Positions 11,301 through 19,400 of a DNA stretch of 64,000 nt are shown piece after piece (position 1 is the stretch's first letter; every line of letters starts with the position of its first letter). Made by a program: the position numbers and the translations under genes. Below the pieces are notes generated by a model. The model was given only the letters and a program-made list of their open reading frames with translations. It was not told the DNA's origin and did not search any database. Where the stretch lies: positions 26,961 to 90,960 of the forward strand of contig CALLPK010000005.1 of assembly GCA_938015415.1 (NCBI GenBank). Direction: 5' to 3'. Source of the stretch: an uncultured Saprospiraceae bacterium (GTDB lineage Bacteria; Bacteroidota; Bacteroidia; Chitinophagales; Saprospiraceae).

Positions 11301-12246
11301 AATTTTGAATATTATAATTGATTTCAGCTGTTTCAGAATCTATCGTAGTTACCAGCTCCGTTCCGGTGTTATCACACAAAACAAGATTAGGTTCTAGAGC
11401 GTCGCCCAGATCAGTTGCTCTGATTACCAATTGATCACCAGCCACACAGTTTAAAGTATAAGCATCTATTTGTGCTACTTGACTAAAACTACTATTGATA
11501 GTAGTACCACATTCGATTGGCGTAGCGCAGGCAGCATCGTTTAGTAGCTGAAAAGCGATTCCATAAGTTCCCAAATCATTTCCGTTACCGTCGTAGGCAG
11601 CAATCACGTAACGACCATTTGCCGGAATAGTAAACGCAGTGATTGTTGCCAACCCTGTTTGAGTAACCTCAGTGGCAATGGTATTACCCGCCTGGTCAAT
11701 TAATTCTAAACGACATTCCACGTTGGATAAGGTGCTACGCATCTGAATCATCAATTGATCTCCGGCGAAACATTCCAAACCATAAAGATCTACTTCTGTC
11801 CAGTTATCTAAACTAGATAGTATATCGTCTCCGCAGTTTACCATGGTAACCCCATCTATACGATTTAAAACCTCCAGTGATAGACCATAATCTCCCGTAT
11901 CGTTATCATTGTGATCCTGCGCAATGATCGAATAGTTGCCAGTAGCCGGTAATTCGTAGGCCGTCAACTGAACGATGCCTCCATCGTCACATTCTTCGGA
12001 TAGCAAAGCTCCCGCCGGACTCAATAACTTAAAACAACCATCAACGCCTTGAGAAGAACCACGCATCCTGATACGGATGATATCTCCGGCATTTCCGTTA
12101 AAAGTATAGGTATCTATTTCTCCGACGGTACTAATGGAAGCCGTCGTAGCGTCTCCATATTCTAAAGTCTGCGCTTGTAAAAAAGTACAATAAAAGAGCA
12201 AAAAAAAAGTAAAAAGGCAGGCATTGTGAGTAAATTTCAGGTACAT
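8344..12246 (-). CDS. large secreted repeat protein: five PPC-like repeats, Cys-rich modules, PA14 domain, T9SS sorting domain
   Basis: 1300 residues with a signal peptide (1-26, ending LQAQ). Five ~107-residue beta-sandwich repeats (about 28-127, 137-235, 244-341, 350-450, 459-556) each end with a D-x-x-GNDTG-x-YG-like signature, matching bacterial pre-peptidase C-terminal (PPC) domains. A Cys-rich NDGIQNGTETGIDCGG segment (570-585) follows, and two copies of a CPDAGTACDD module (592-618 and 825-851). Then come a jelly-roll-like region (862-1012), a PA14 domain (1030-1170, YTFWISSDDQGELWLS) and a type A T9SS sorting domain (1217-1300, VYPNPATD). PA14 and PPC domains usually bind glycans, so a cell-surface or released carbohydrate-binding/adhesion role is likely; no catalytic domain is seen. 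It is monocistronic. Confidence 0.85.
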   Translation of the reverse strand: MYLKFTHNACLFTFFLLFYCTFLQAQTLEYGDATTASISTVGEIDTYTFNGNAGDIIRIRMRGSSQGVDGCFKLLSPAGALLSEECDDGGIVQLTAYELPATGNYSIIAQDHNDNDTGDYGLSLEVLNRIDGVTMVNCGDDILSSLDNWTEVDLYGLECFAGDQLMIQMRSTLSNVECRLELIDQAGNTIATEVTQTGLATITAFTIPANGRYVIAAYDGNGNDLGTYGIAFQLLNDAACATPIECGTTINSSFSQVAQIDAYTLNCVAGDQLVIRATDLGDALEPNLVLCDNTGTELVTTIDSETAEINYNIQNSGSYSLVVRDDKGNDTGAYALSLQVVNSVGCARYLDCGDNAFSTTLEEENEVDVYSFKANEGEIINAQMRGYLNGIDAFLKIYDTAGNLLTSDYSNGSMAKINGLVIPAEGLYTITAEDRNGNDTGEYGFSFQRVHLDLCPTNLSCENSAANGMIEFFAEMDLYEFTAEEGQIVSFEMAEIDAALEPMIRFYGPDGTLLIEEHKSFHVDVTDYVLPQTGRYTLVCLDKNGNDTGAYTLDFNLNFENGTSVCSTCNDGIQNGTETGIDCGGPDCLECCPDAGTACDDGDANTFNDVADGSCGCTGEICPTSNIQCTVCPADLVLNCSELGASSSASDLPMPISVAGGGYDMTFQFASPIADGGNCQINSIKFDNGCVGIRTACWNETVKVTPDYLTCQGPLPELPFTVTFNDELSIYFNENGEPSESSNSSAVAQNTQVQEWLAAGLNSVVCNVQDFTNDFDPSVFDAVCDGVNSAEEVSQLVNFKWIDLCNNEITCQALLTIINDSEPPCPDAGTACDDFNPATENDLQDGNCNCIGTVIPPAPSECDRLDLSTYQPVSYGGGADRGNIQVIEDDHGFLLNNNAWKAIPFEYTITADTKLEFEFMSSQEAEIHGIGFENNLSTASSAGFLFQLYGTQSNFGRQDYNNYAEEGVYKKYIIPVGQFYTGNANYMTFVMDDDAAPRDGNSLFRNIKVYEGTCTDEEATITGCGTGSISRDVWLDIPGYDLNSIPWNSAADISDEMTKFEAPIDVYDHYGTRMSGYICPPQSGNYTFWISSDDQGELWLSTDASPDNVRLIAEVDGWTYPQVWDKYTGQQSMEIYLEAGQQYYVEAFQKEHEGLDNLAVGWQWPNGTMERPILGAHLSPFIGARTQSVVDDPTANVNNGFAAPTTNAVNSSSSMMEINVYPNPATDVINVEVAAFLGQNISLQVTNSFGQPIHQQSYDELSQSVLQIDMSSSVIINGLYNVLIMGADGVSVTESFLIIR

Positions 12247-12622
12247 AGTTACAATTTTTGGAATTGGTCAATAAGGCTATTTTATTGAAAAAATAAACCT
12301 TCTTATGAGGGGAAAGTTAATGGGGAGAAAACAGATAGGAGGGATGAGAGGTATTTTAAGGCTTTACTAAAGACAAATTATAAGCCAAAGCTTCCAGGTA
12401 TTGTGATATTAGAAAATGAATAGTGACAGAGTTAAAAATAACATACATAAAATTTAAAATATTTAAATATTTGTAAATCATAGATGAACCCTTTAACACC
12501 CTTACTTTTTTTATTTTTTTTGTGATAAAAATCTGAGAAAACATAAAACAGTATCTCCTAAAAATATACTCTATATTTTATTGTAACTTTACTCAAACAC
12601 CCATACCAAGTGGTGAAAAAAT
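12247..12622. other. AT-rich divergent intergenic region
   Basis: It separates the large repeat-protein gene (-) from moaA (+) and must carry both promoters. A weak -7-like TAACTTTA at 12594-12601 precedes moaA. A 62-codon minus-strand frame at 12356-12544 is low-complexity and not supported. No RNA motif, including a molybdenum-cofactor riboswitch, is recognised. Confidence 0.45.
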
Positions 12623-13612
12623 ATGCTATACGATAATCACGGAAGGATCATTAACTATTTGCGACTGGCGGTAACGGATCGCTGCAATCTGCGCTGCTTT
12701 TATTGCATGCCCGAAAACGGGATTAAATATGTAGAAAAATCGGCACTGCTTTCCTACGAAGAAATGGTCCGACTCATCAGCGAATTAGCGAAATTGGGTA
12801 TCGAGAAAATCAGGATCACCGGAGGAGAACCCTTTGTCCGGAAGGGGATGATGGAATTTCTAACGACGATCTGTCAGATTCCTGGTATCCAGGATGTACA
12901 TTTAACTACCAATGGAACCGTCACGGCTCCACTGGTTCCCGAACTAAAAAAAATAGGCATCAAGTCGGTCAACCTGAGCATTGACAGTTTGGATCAGCAA
13001 CGATTTTTTGATATTACCCGTCGTGATGTTTTGCCCCAGGTCATAGAAACCTTCCACGCTCTGCTCAAACATGGGATTACCACTAAGATAAACGCGGTCG
13101 TTATGAGCGGTAAGAATACGGATGATATTATTCCGATGACGAATCTTACCAAAGACTATCCGGTGGATGTTCGTTTTATTGAAGAAATGCCTTTTAATGG
13201 TAGTGGGGCGGATCATGGTCTTAGCCTCTGGAATCATCATGAGATTTTAAAAAAAATAAAAACGATTTATCCAAACCTGGAAAAAATACCCGATCCAGCA
13301 TTCTCTACCTCCGCAAATTATAAAATACCCGGTCATCCCGGTACCGTTGGAATCATTGCCGCTTACAGTCGCACCTTTTGTGGCACCTGTAATCGTATTC
13401 GACTTACCCCGACGGGATTATTAAAAACCTGTCTTTATGATAGTGGAGTATTTAATGTAAGAGATTTTATCAGAGCCGGAGCAAGCGATGCGGAGATCCG
13501 TGCTTTGTTTTTAAACGCGCTGAGTCACCGGGCCAAGGACGGTTTTGAGGCCGAAAAAAATCGTCGGGGCGGCCAGTCCGTCAGCGAATCGATGGCCACG
13601 ATCGGTGGATAA
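12623..13612 (+). CDS. moaA: GTP 3',8-cyclase
   Basis: 329 residues, a radical SAM enzyme that starts molybdenum cofactor synthesis by converting GTP to 3',8-cyclo-GTP. The N-terminal cluster motif is C21-x3-C25-x2-C28. The C-terminal second cluster is C253-x2-C256-x13-C270, the pattern that binds GTP. The protein ends in the Gly-Gly tail typical of MoaA. It is the first gene of moaA-moaC-mobA-like on the plus strand, with 31 bases to moaC. moaD and moaE lie just beyond on the opposite strand. The N terminus (LRLAVTDRCNLRC) fits the family, so the start is secure. Confidence 0.97.
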   Translation: MLYDNHGRIINYLRLAVTDRCNLRCFYCMPENGIKYVEKSALLSYEEMVRLISELAKLGIEKIRITGGEPFVRKGMMEFLTTICQIPGIQDVHLTTNGTVTAPLVPELKKIGIKSVNLSIDSLDQQRFFDITRRDVLPQVIETFHALLKHGITTKINAVVMSGKNTDDIIPMTNLTKDYPVDVRFIEEMPFNGSGADHGLSLWNHHEILKKIKTIYPNLEKIPDPAFSTSANYKIPGHPGTVGIIAAYSRTFCGTCNRIRLTPTGLLKTCLYDSGVFNVRDFIRAGASDAEIRALFLNALSHRAKDGFEAEKNRRGGQSVSESMATIGG

Positions 13613-13643
13613 TCAATCTTAAAACAATATAATTTTAAAATAA

Positions 13644-14138
13644 ATGAGTGATCAACTAACTCACCTGGACAAACAGGGTAATCCCTCGATGGTCAACGTG
13701 GGTGAAAAAAAAATAACAAAGCGTTCCGCTACTGCACAGAGTATTGTTGTAGTAAATGAGGCGATCATCGCACAACTGACCAACGGAGACATTCAAACTA
13801 AAAAGGGACCTGTATTCCAGACCGCTATCCTGGCTGGGATTATGGCAGCCAAAAAAACCAGCGAGCTAATTCCGCTTTGTCATCCCCTGGGATTGGACAA
13901 TTGCAAAGTAGCTATTTCGGTCAATGAAAAAGAAGAGATCGTAATTCATTGTACAGCTAGCCTAACCGCAAAAACAGGCGTTGAGATGGAAGCACTCACG
14001 GGTGCCTCGATCGCGGCCCTAACCATTTATGATATGTGCAAAGCAATGTCGCATAATATTGTGATTAAAGAAACCAGATTGTTAAAAAAGACCGGAGGAA
14101 AAAGTGATTATGATTCCTCCGAGGCTACTGTCAAATAA
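13644..14138 (+). CDS. moaC: cyclic pyranopterin monophosphate synthase
   Basis: 164 residues, the usual MoaC length. It converts 3',8-cyclo-GTP, the MoaA product, to cyclic pyranopterin monophosphate. Family signatures are PLCHPLGLDNC and the block TGVEMEALTGASIAALTIYD followed by DMCKAMS. It sits 31 bases after moaA and 7 bases before the mobA-like gene, clearly one operon. Confidence 0.97.
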   Translation: MSDQLTHLDKQGNPSMVNVGEKKITKRSATAQSIVVVNEAIIAQLTNGDIQTKKGPVFQTAILAGIMAAKKTSELIPLCHPLGLDNCKVAISVNEKEEIVIHCTASLTAKTGVEMEALTGASIAALTIYDMCKAMSHNIVIKETRLLKKTGGKSDYDSSEATVK

Positions 14139-14145
14139 TTAGATC

Positions 14146-15297
14146 ATGAAAAAACACCAAAAACATACAAAACTGGCTCGTCCGAACTACGGAAATTTTC
14201 ACCGACAAGAATGGGCCATTATTGGAACCCCATGTGGCACTATTCAACAACTTTCTCAAAAAATAATTAAATCCTTATCCGCTGATTTTAAAATAGGCTA
14301 TGTCGACGCAGATCACGCAGACGAAACAGAAAATTCGAAAAAAGATCCATCGTCCTTTACTGCGGGTGCTGCTCAACAATATACCGACAAAATAGATTTT
14401 CACCGTTTTGATCGTAAAGGAGCCTTGAATTATTTTCAATACAGAAATATATTTAACGGCGAAGACGCGGTTCTTGTCAATGGAAATCACTTTTTAGCAA
14501 AGCAGCAGATTCTGGTTATTGATCCTAAAAAAGAAAAATCGTTACAAAAAAAACTGGATCGTTTAACCGAAGTTGTTATGATTTTATTTACCGAAGGGAT
14601 TAGCGAAATTCCAGATTATTTACGCGAGGCATTAGCAGAACAAAATCTGAAAAAAATTCCAACCTGTTCAATTACCGATATTTCTACGATTGTGCGTTTT
14701 TTAAAAGAATCGCTAAAAAATAATTTACCCGTATTGAACGGATTGGTACTTGCCGGAGGGAAAAGCCGGAGAATGGGAAAAGATAAGGGGAAAATTAATT
14801 ACCACGGTAAGCCGCAAAGAGAATATGCTTTTGATATGCTGTCTGGTTGTTGCGAAGAGACTTTTATATCCTGTCGACCCGATCAGTCTGCGGATCCGGA
14901 TTTATTTGGGATGCCGTTGATCTTTGATAGCTTTTTGGGATTAGGGCCTTTTGGAGCGATTGCTTCCGCCTTTCGGGAAAATCCGAATACAGCCTGGTTG
15001 GTTGTCGCCTGTGATCTGCCGCTTTTGGATAAAGAGAGTATAGAATATTTAATTCAGCACCGGGATACCTCTAAAGTGGCCACGGCTTTTAACAGTCCGG
15101 ATAACGAATTTCCTGAGCCGTTAATTACGATTTGGGAACCCCGGAGTTATCCAATTTTATTGTCTTTTTTGGCGCAGGGATATTCTTGTCCAAGGAAGGT
15201 GTTGATCAATTCGGAGGTGACGCTGGTAGACGCTCCGGATACGCGCGTATTGACGAATGTGAATTCACCGGAAGATTTAGAGGGGTTAGATTTTTAG
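14146..15297 (+). CDS. molybdenum cofactor nucleotidyltransferase (MobA-like) fused to an N-terminal MobB-like domain
   Basis: 383 residues. The C-terminal half (about 193-383) is a MobA-type NTP transferase with the nucleotide-binding loop LAGGKSRRMGKDKG and a CDLP metal-binding motif; MobA adds GMP to molybdopterin. The N-terminal half (about 20-190) has IIGTPCGTIQQLSQKI, which reads like a P-loop without the Lys-Thr of Walker A, followed by VDADHAD. This resembles a degenerate MobB domain, the partner GTP-binding protein of MobA. It is last in the moa operon, starting 7 bases after moaC. The transferase assignment is firm; the MobB origin of the first half is inference. Confidence 0.85.
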   Translation: MKKHQKHTKLARPNYGNFHRQEWAIIGTPCGTIQQLSQKIIKSLSADFKIGYVDADHADETENSKKDPSSFTAGAAQQYTDKIDFHRFDRKGALNYFQYRNIFNGEDAVLVNGNHFLAKQQILVIDPKKEKSLQKKLDRLTEVVMILFTEGISEIPDYLREALAEQNLKKIPTCSITDISTIVRFLKESLKNNLPVLNGLVLAGGKSRRMGKDKGKINYHGKPQREYAFDMLSGCCEETFISCRPDQSADPDLFGMPLIFDSFLGLGPFGAIASAFRENPNTAWLVVACDLPLLDKESIEYLIQHRDTSKVATAFNSPDNEFPEPLITIWEPRSYPILLSFLAQGYSCPRKVLINSEVTLVDAPDTRVLTNVNSPEDLEGLDF

Positions 15298-15301
15298 ATA
15301 A

Positions 15302-15339
15302 AAACTAGTGCCTCGACTAAACATCGTAAGCACTAGTTT
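15302..15339. terminator. bidirectional terminator between the moa operon and the small membrane gene
   Basis: A perfect 10-bp stem (15302-15311 with 15330-15339) with an 18-base loop begins just after the mobA-like stop codon. It also lies just past the end of the minus-strand gene at 15358. Confidence 0.65.
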
Positions 15340-15357
15340 ATAATGATTGATTAAATA

Positions 15358-15630
15358 TTAGTTGAAACCAATCTGAAAATAGTAACAGAGCAATAAAGAT
15401 AGAAGCAAAGCGGAAATAATTAAGATCATCAAAAAAGACTTATACCTAGCTGTTTCTTCTTCCTTTCTATCTTTAAAAACTAAAAATATAGAGGTCAAAG
15501 ATAAAACCACCATCAATCCAAACAAAATAAGGTTTTCATTTGAGAAAAAGATGAGATTAATAAATCCCACAGCGACACAACTTAATCCAATTAATCCAGC
15601 CCTATCTATTTTAAATAAATTATAATGCAT
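15358..15630 (-). CDS. small hypothetical membrane protein
   Basis: 90 residues with three clear hydrophobic segments (about 11-29, 34-52 and 65-85) joined by a charged loop KDRKEEETARYK. I do not recognise the family. It lies between the converging ends of the two moa gene groups, downstream of moaE on the same strand with a 122-base gap, and ends at a shared hairpin. Membrane-protein composition and a terminator at its end argue that it is real. There is no evidence that it takes part in cofactor synthesis. Confidence 0.55.
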   Translation of the reverse strand: MHYNLFKIDRAGLIGLSCVAVGFINLIFFSNENLILFGLMVVLSLTSIFLVFKDRKEEETARYKSFLMILIISALLLSLLLCYYFQIGFN

Positions 15631-15752
15631 AACTTTTTCTTTACACAGTTAGTCAATCACAAAAAATTAGGCATTACATCCAATACATAGCACTAACGCA
15701 GTATTTGTGATGCATGTAGGTCTTCAGGCATTTCACAAAACATAACAATCAA

Positions 15753-16178
15753 TCAAGGATGCGCCGCTATCCAAACGGCACCATTTTCAAAAAATTCTTT
15801 TTTCCAAATCGGTACGGTTTCTTTTAAGGTATCGATGGCAAAGGAGCAGGCTTCGAAGGCGGCTTTTCGGTGGGGACAAGCGACACTGATAATGACGGCA
15901 ATTTCTCCGACGGCCAGGGTGCCTACGCGGTGATGGATCGCCATTTTTTGTATAGGCCATTTTTGGGAGGCCAGTTCGGCAATTTTACGCATTTCGGAAA
16001 TAGCCATTGAGATATAAGCTTCAAACTCTAATTTAATGACGGCTTTTCCCTGAGTTTGATTACGAACAGTACCGATAAAATTGACGATACCTCCAGCCCC
16101 GGGATGAGCGACAAATTCCAGACAGGTTTGTTCACTTAAAGGTTTGTCTGATATTTGGATATCTATACAGTTTTCCAA
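15753..16178 (-). CDS. moaE: molybdopterin synthase catalytic subunit
   Basis: 141 residues, normal MoaE length. With thiocarboxylated MoaD it inserts two sulfurs into cyclic pyranopterin monophosphate to form molybdopterin. Family signatures include GGIVNFIGTVRNQTQGK, IHHRVGTLAVGE, CPHRKAAFEAC and the PIWKKE segment with the active-site lysine. It lies 32 bases after moaD on the minus strand, in the same transcript. Confidence 0.96.
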   Translation of the reverse strand: MENCIDIQISDKPLSEQTCLEFVAHPGAGGIVNFIGTVRNQTQGKAVIKLEFEAYISMAISEMRKIAELASQKWPIQKMAIHHRVGTLAVGEIAVIISVACPHRKAAFEACSFAIDTLKETVPIWKKEFFENGAVWIAAHP

Positions 16179-16210
16179 GTTTGCTTTTTTGAATTTATTA
16201 ATCCGTTTCC

Positions 16211-16447
16211 CTAACCACCACTAACGGGAGGAATTAAAACTACTTCGTCTTGTGGTGTAATTTGGAGATTATCGTCCGCGTATTCGTTATTGACGGCGAT
16301 AGCCAGGGAGTTTAATTTTTCAAACTGTGGGTATTTTTCCAGCACTGCTTTTTTTAAGGCCAAAACGGACATACCTTCTGAATAAGGTATGTCCATTTCA
16401 GGTCCTCCGACGATATCTTTGGCAATCCCAAAAGTAAGTACTTTCAT
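16211..16447 (-). CDS. moaD: molybdopterin synthase sulfur carrier subunit
   Basis: 78 residues with the ubiquitin-like pattern of MoaD, starting MKVLTFGIAKDIVGG and ending PPVSGG; the terminal Gly is the one that becomes a thiocarboxylate. Two consecutive ATG codons exist (16450 and 16447). The second is chosen by homology, but the first shares its A with the TAA stop of the upstream PKD gene. The frame could extend further back to 16495, but that part lies inside the PKD gene and is unlike MoaD. The overlap implies translational coupling to the PKD gene. Confidence 0.93.
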   Translation of the reverse strand: MKVLTFGIAKDIVGGPEMDIPYSEGMSVLALKKAVLEKYPQFEKLNSLAIAVNNEYADDNLQITPQDEVVLIPPVSGG

Positions 16448-16449
16448 CA

Positions 16450-19400
16450 TTATCGAATTAAGGTAACATCTCCTTTGAAAGATAGCGTGATACATTCGTC
16501 TACGGACAATTCAACGTTGTATAGATAAACATCGGAAGTAGATAGATTTCCTTTAAATCGGCCATCCCATCCCGTAGCAGGTGTATCATTGTTGTAAACC
16601 AAATTTCCAAAACGATCAAAAATCTGGAATAAATTTACGTTTACTACACTTGTTTCATTATCAATTACAAAATTGAAATTATCATTCAGGTCATCATTAT
16701 CAGGGCTGAATGCGTTTGGCATTTCAATGGTATTATTAGCGGGCACATTGTATGTAAAAGTAGCAGATACATCATCGCATGTTCCATTCATATCGCTGAT
16801 GACCACTTGATAAGTGGCAGAACCGTCTATTGTTACTATTGGATTAGAACAATCGGTACAACTAAGTCCATCAGTATTTCCATCTTCTGCGGTCCATCGG
16901 TACACGTAAAATGGATTATCAGGTAAGTTAATCATAAACACATCTCCTTCACAGACGCCTCTATTCTCATCGTTGACCGGAGGAATTGCGGGGACGATAT
17001 TTACAGTAGCTGTAGCAGATCCTTCACAATTATTGATATCCGTTTCAAGGACCGTAAATTCGGTGGTCTCATTTAAATTGACAGTCACTGAAGGCTCCCC
17101 GTCATTATCTACTAAATTGACAGGGTCCCAGTTATAAATGCTACCAGCAGTTGGATTATTTACCGCTAAAGTGATATCCGTATCTTCACAACCACCTACG
17201 TCCGCAACCACTGGAACAGGTACTGGAAAAATTTCAATTTCCTGGATGATAGTATCGGCACATCCGATTCCGGTACTAACAATTAGCTGTACCGTTTGTA
17301 CGCCCACATTGGCAAATGTATAAGTTGGATTTTCTTGATTACTAGCGCCTCCGTCGCCAAAATCGTAGTTAAAATTTTCGATGGGTCCAACTGAATTACT
17401 AACGATATCCACAGGTCCCTCGCAGGCATCAATAACAGTAAAGGCCGCCTCTACCTGCTGGATGGTAATGGGTTCCTGAATCGTTGTTTCACAAATACCG
17501 CTTACTCCAGTTAAGATTAATTCTGCCACAAAAGTTCCGGCAGTTTGATATTCGTGGCTAACATTTGGTTGGTTACTAATAACGTCACCATCACCAAATT
17601 CCCACCGGTAACTTTGAATATCTACGGTATCTATTAAATTAAAATTGACAAATTCACCGAGACAGAGCAGGTTTTGATCAATGGCAAAATCCCCTTCGGG
17701 TCCGACAAGCGTAAAATTTCTCATCGTGGTATCCCGACAACCGAAGCTGGTCGAAGCAATATATTCTACGGTAAAAGTTCCTTTACCAAAAGTGATACTT
17801 GGTGCCAGATCAGTGGAACTACTTCCGTCGCCAAAATCCCAGTTGGCCGTTAGCGGACTAGTCGTCACACTATTATCCATAAAGTTTATTATACTTGGAA
17901 AACAGATGGGATCCTGCCCATCTACGTTGGTGGTAAAATCAGCAATTGGAAAATCTTGTACCCGTACTGTGTCCGTGATGGGTCTCATACTTTGGCATCC
18001 CGTAGCAGTCTCGGTCAGTGTCAGATTAACTACAAATGTTCCGGAATTATTATAACGTGCCGTATCCGTTTGCATCATACTAGTCATCCCGTTTCCAAAA
18101 TCCCAGTCGTATTCAACCGGAGATGAATTTCCACCTAAGATAAAATCAGAAGCCGTAAACTCGACAATAGAACCCGCACAGATATTAGCGGGACTTGGAT
18201 CAGTAGTAATATTAGCAGAGGGTTCGTAAACGGTAATTGCTTTGGTGACTGAACCAGGGCAACCAACAATATCTTCAACTGTTAGTGTAACATTAAATGT
18301 TGTCAGCAACGGTCCTGTCAGTGGACCTTCCGGAAAAGGGGACATAGTATATGTGTGAGTTGTAACGGTATCCATGCCCATTCCCATATCACCAAAGTCC
18401 CATTCCCAGGAAACAAGCGTCGTGTCTGCTGTACTCATGTCCATAAATGTAATGGCCTCTGATGGGATACAGATGGTATCCTGAGAAAAAGAAAAGTCAG
18501 GTTGTGCGCTAAATACCCAGACATCCTGAGAAGCCGTATCACGACAGCCATTGATATCCGTAGTGACTAATTCTACCGTATGATCTCCAGGAGTACTGAA
18601 TATTTTGTTAGTCATTACATCCATGGTGGTGATTGGTCGGTCCCAGCTAAAATGCCAGTCGTAACCTTTCCAACAACGGTTGTCTACATCCTGGGCCATA
18701 CTTCCATCAAGTGGCACATCTGTCCCAATACAAATAAAAGAATCTATTACGAATGCAGCTTGAATATCTTTTACATAAACGATGGCAGAGTCAACCGAAG
18801 CAGGACATCCGCTCAAATCATTTTCGGCGGTAAGAAATACAGTATAATTTCCAGTGCTGTCATATAAGTGAGTGAGATCAGACACCATACTCGTTGTACT
18901 ATCTCCAAAATCCCAAGTGATACTAGTAGCGTCCAGGGAAGAATCCCGAAAAACAACATTTAATAAGGTATCTGCACAATCTACTAAATAATCAAGACGA
19001 GCAATAGGTCCATTTACCGTAATAAAATCCTCCTTGGTCACTTCAGAAAAACAACCATTGTATTCTACCTGCAGGGTAATATCCTGCGGACCGTTACTAT
19101 TATCAAAATTATAGAAAAGTTCATTTTCCTGATAGCAATGAGAAGCACGTCCTTCTTCGGCGCTAAAGTGCCAGGCATCGATATTAGAATTATTGGTTAG
19201 ATCCGTAAATTGAACGGTATCTCCAGGGCAGACCGTCGTTTCCGTTACCGTAAAATCAGGCGTAATCGGCGCACCGACTTCGATACGAACTGCGTAAGAA
19301 GTATCGCGACATCCCTGATCATTTTCAATAATTAAAATAACATCATATTCTCCCGGATCGGTAAATGTATGACTGTGGTCATTATCGTTATCAAAAGTCT

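Noticed and set aside
12356-12544. 62-codon minus-strand frame in the region before moaA
   Set aside because: It is AT-driven, hydrophobic and low in complexity, with no promoter, terminator or recognisable family; it lies where the two divergent promoters should be.
12247-12622. Molybdenum cofactor riboswitch before moaA
   Set aside because: No multi-stem structure or conserved core could be seen in this AT-rich sequence.
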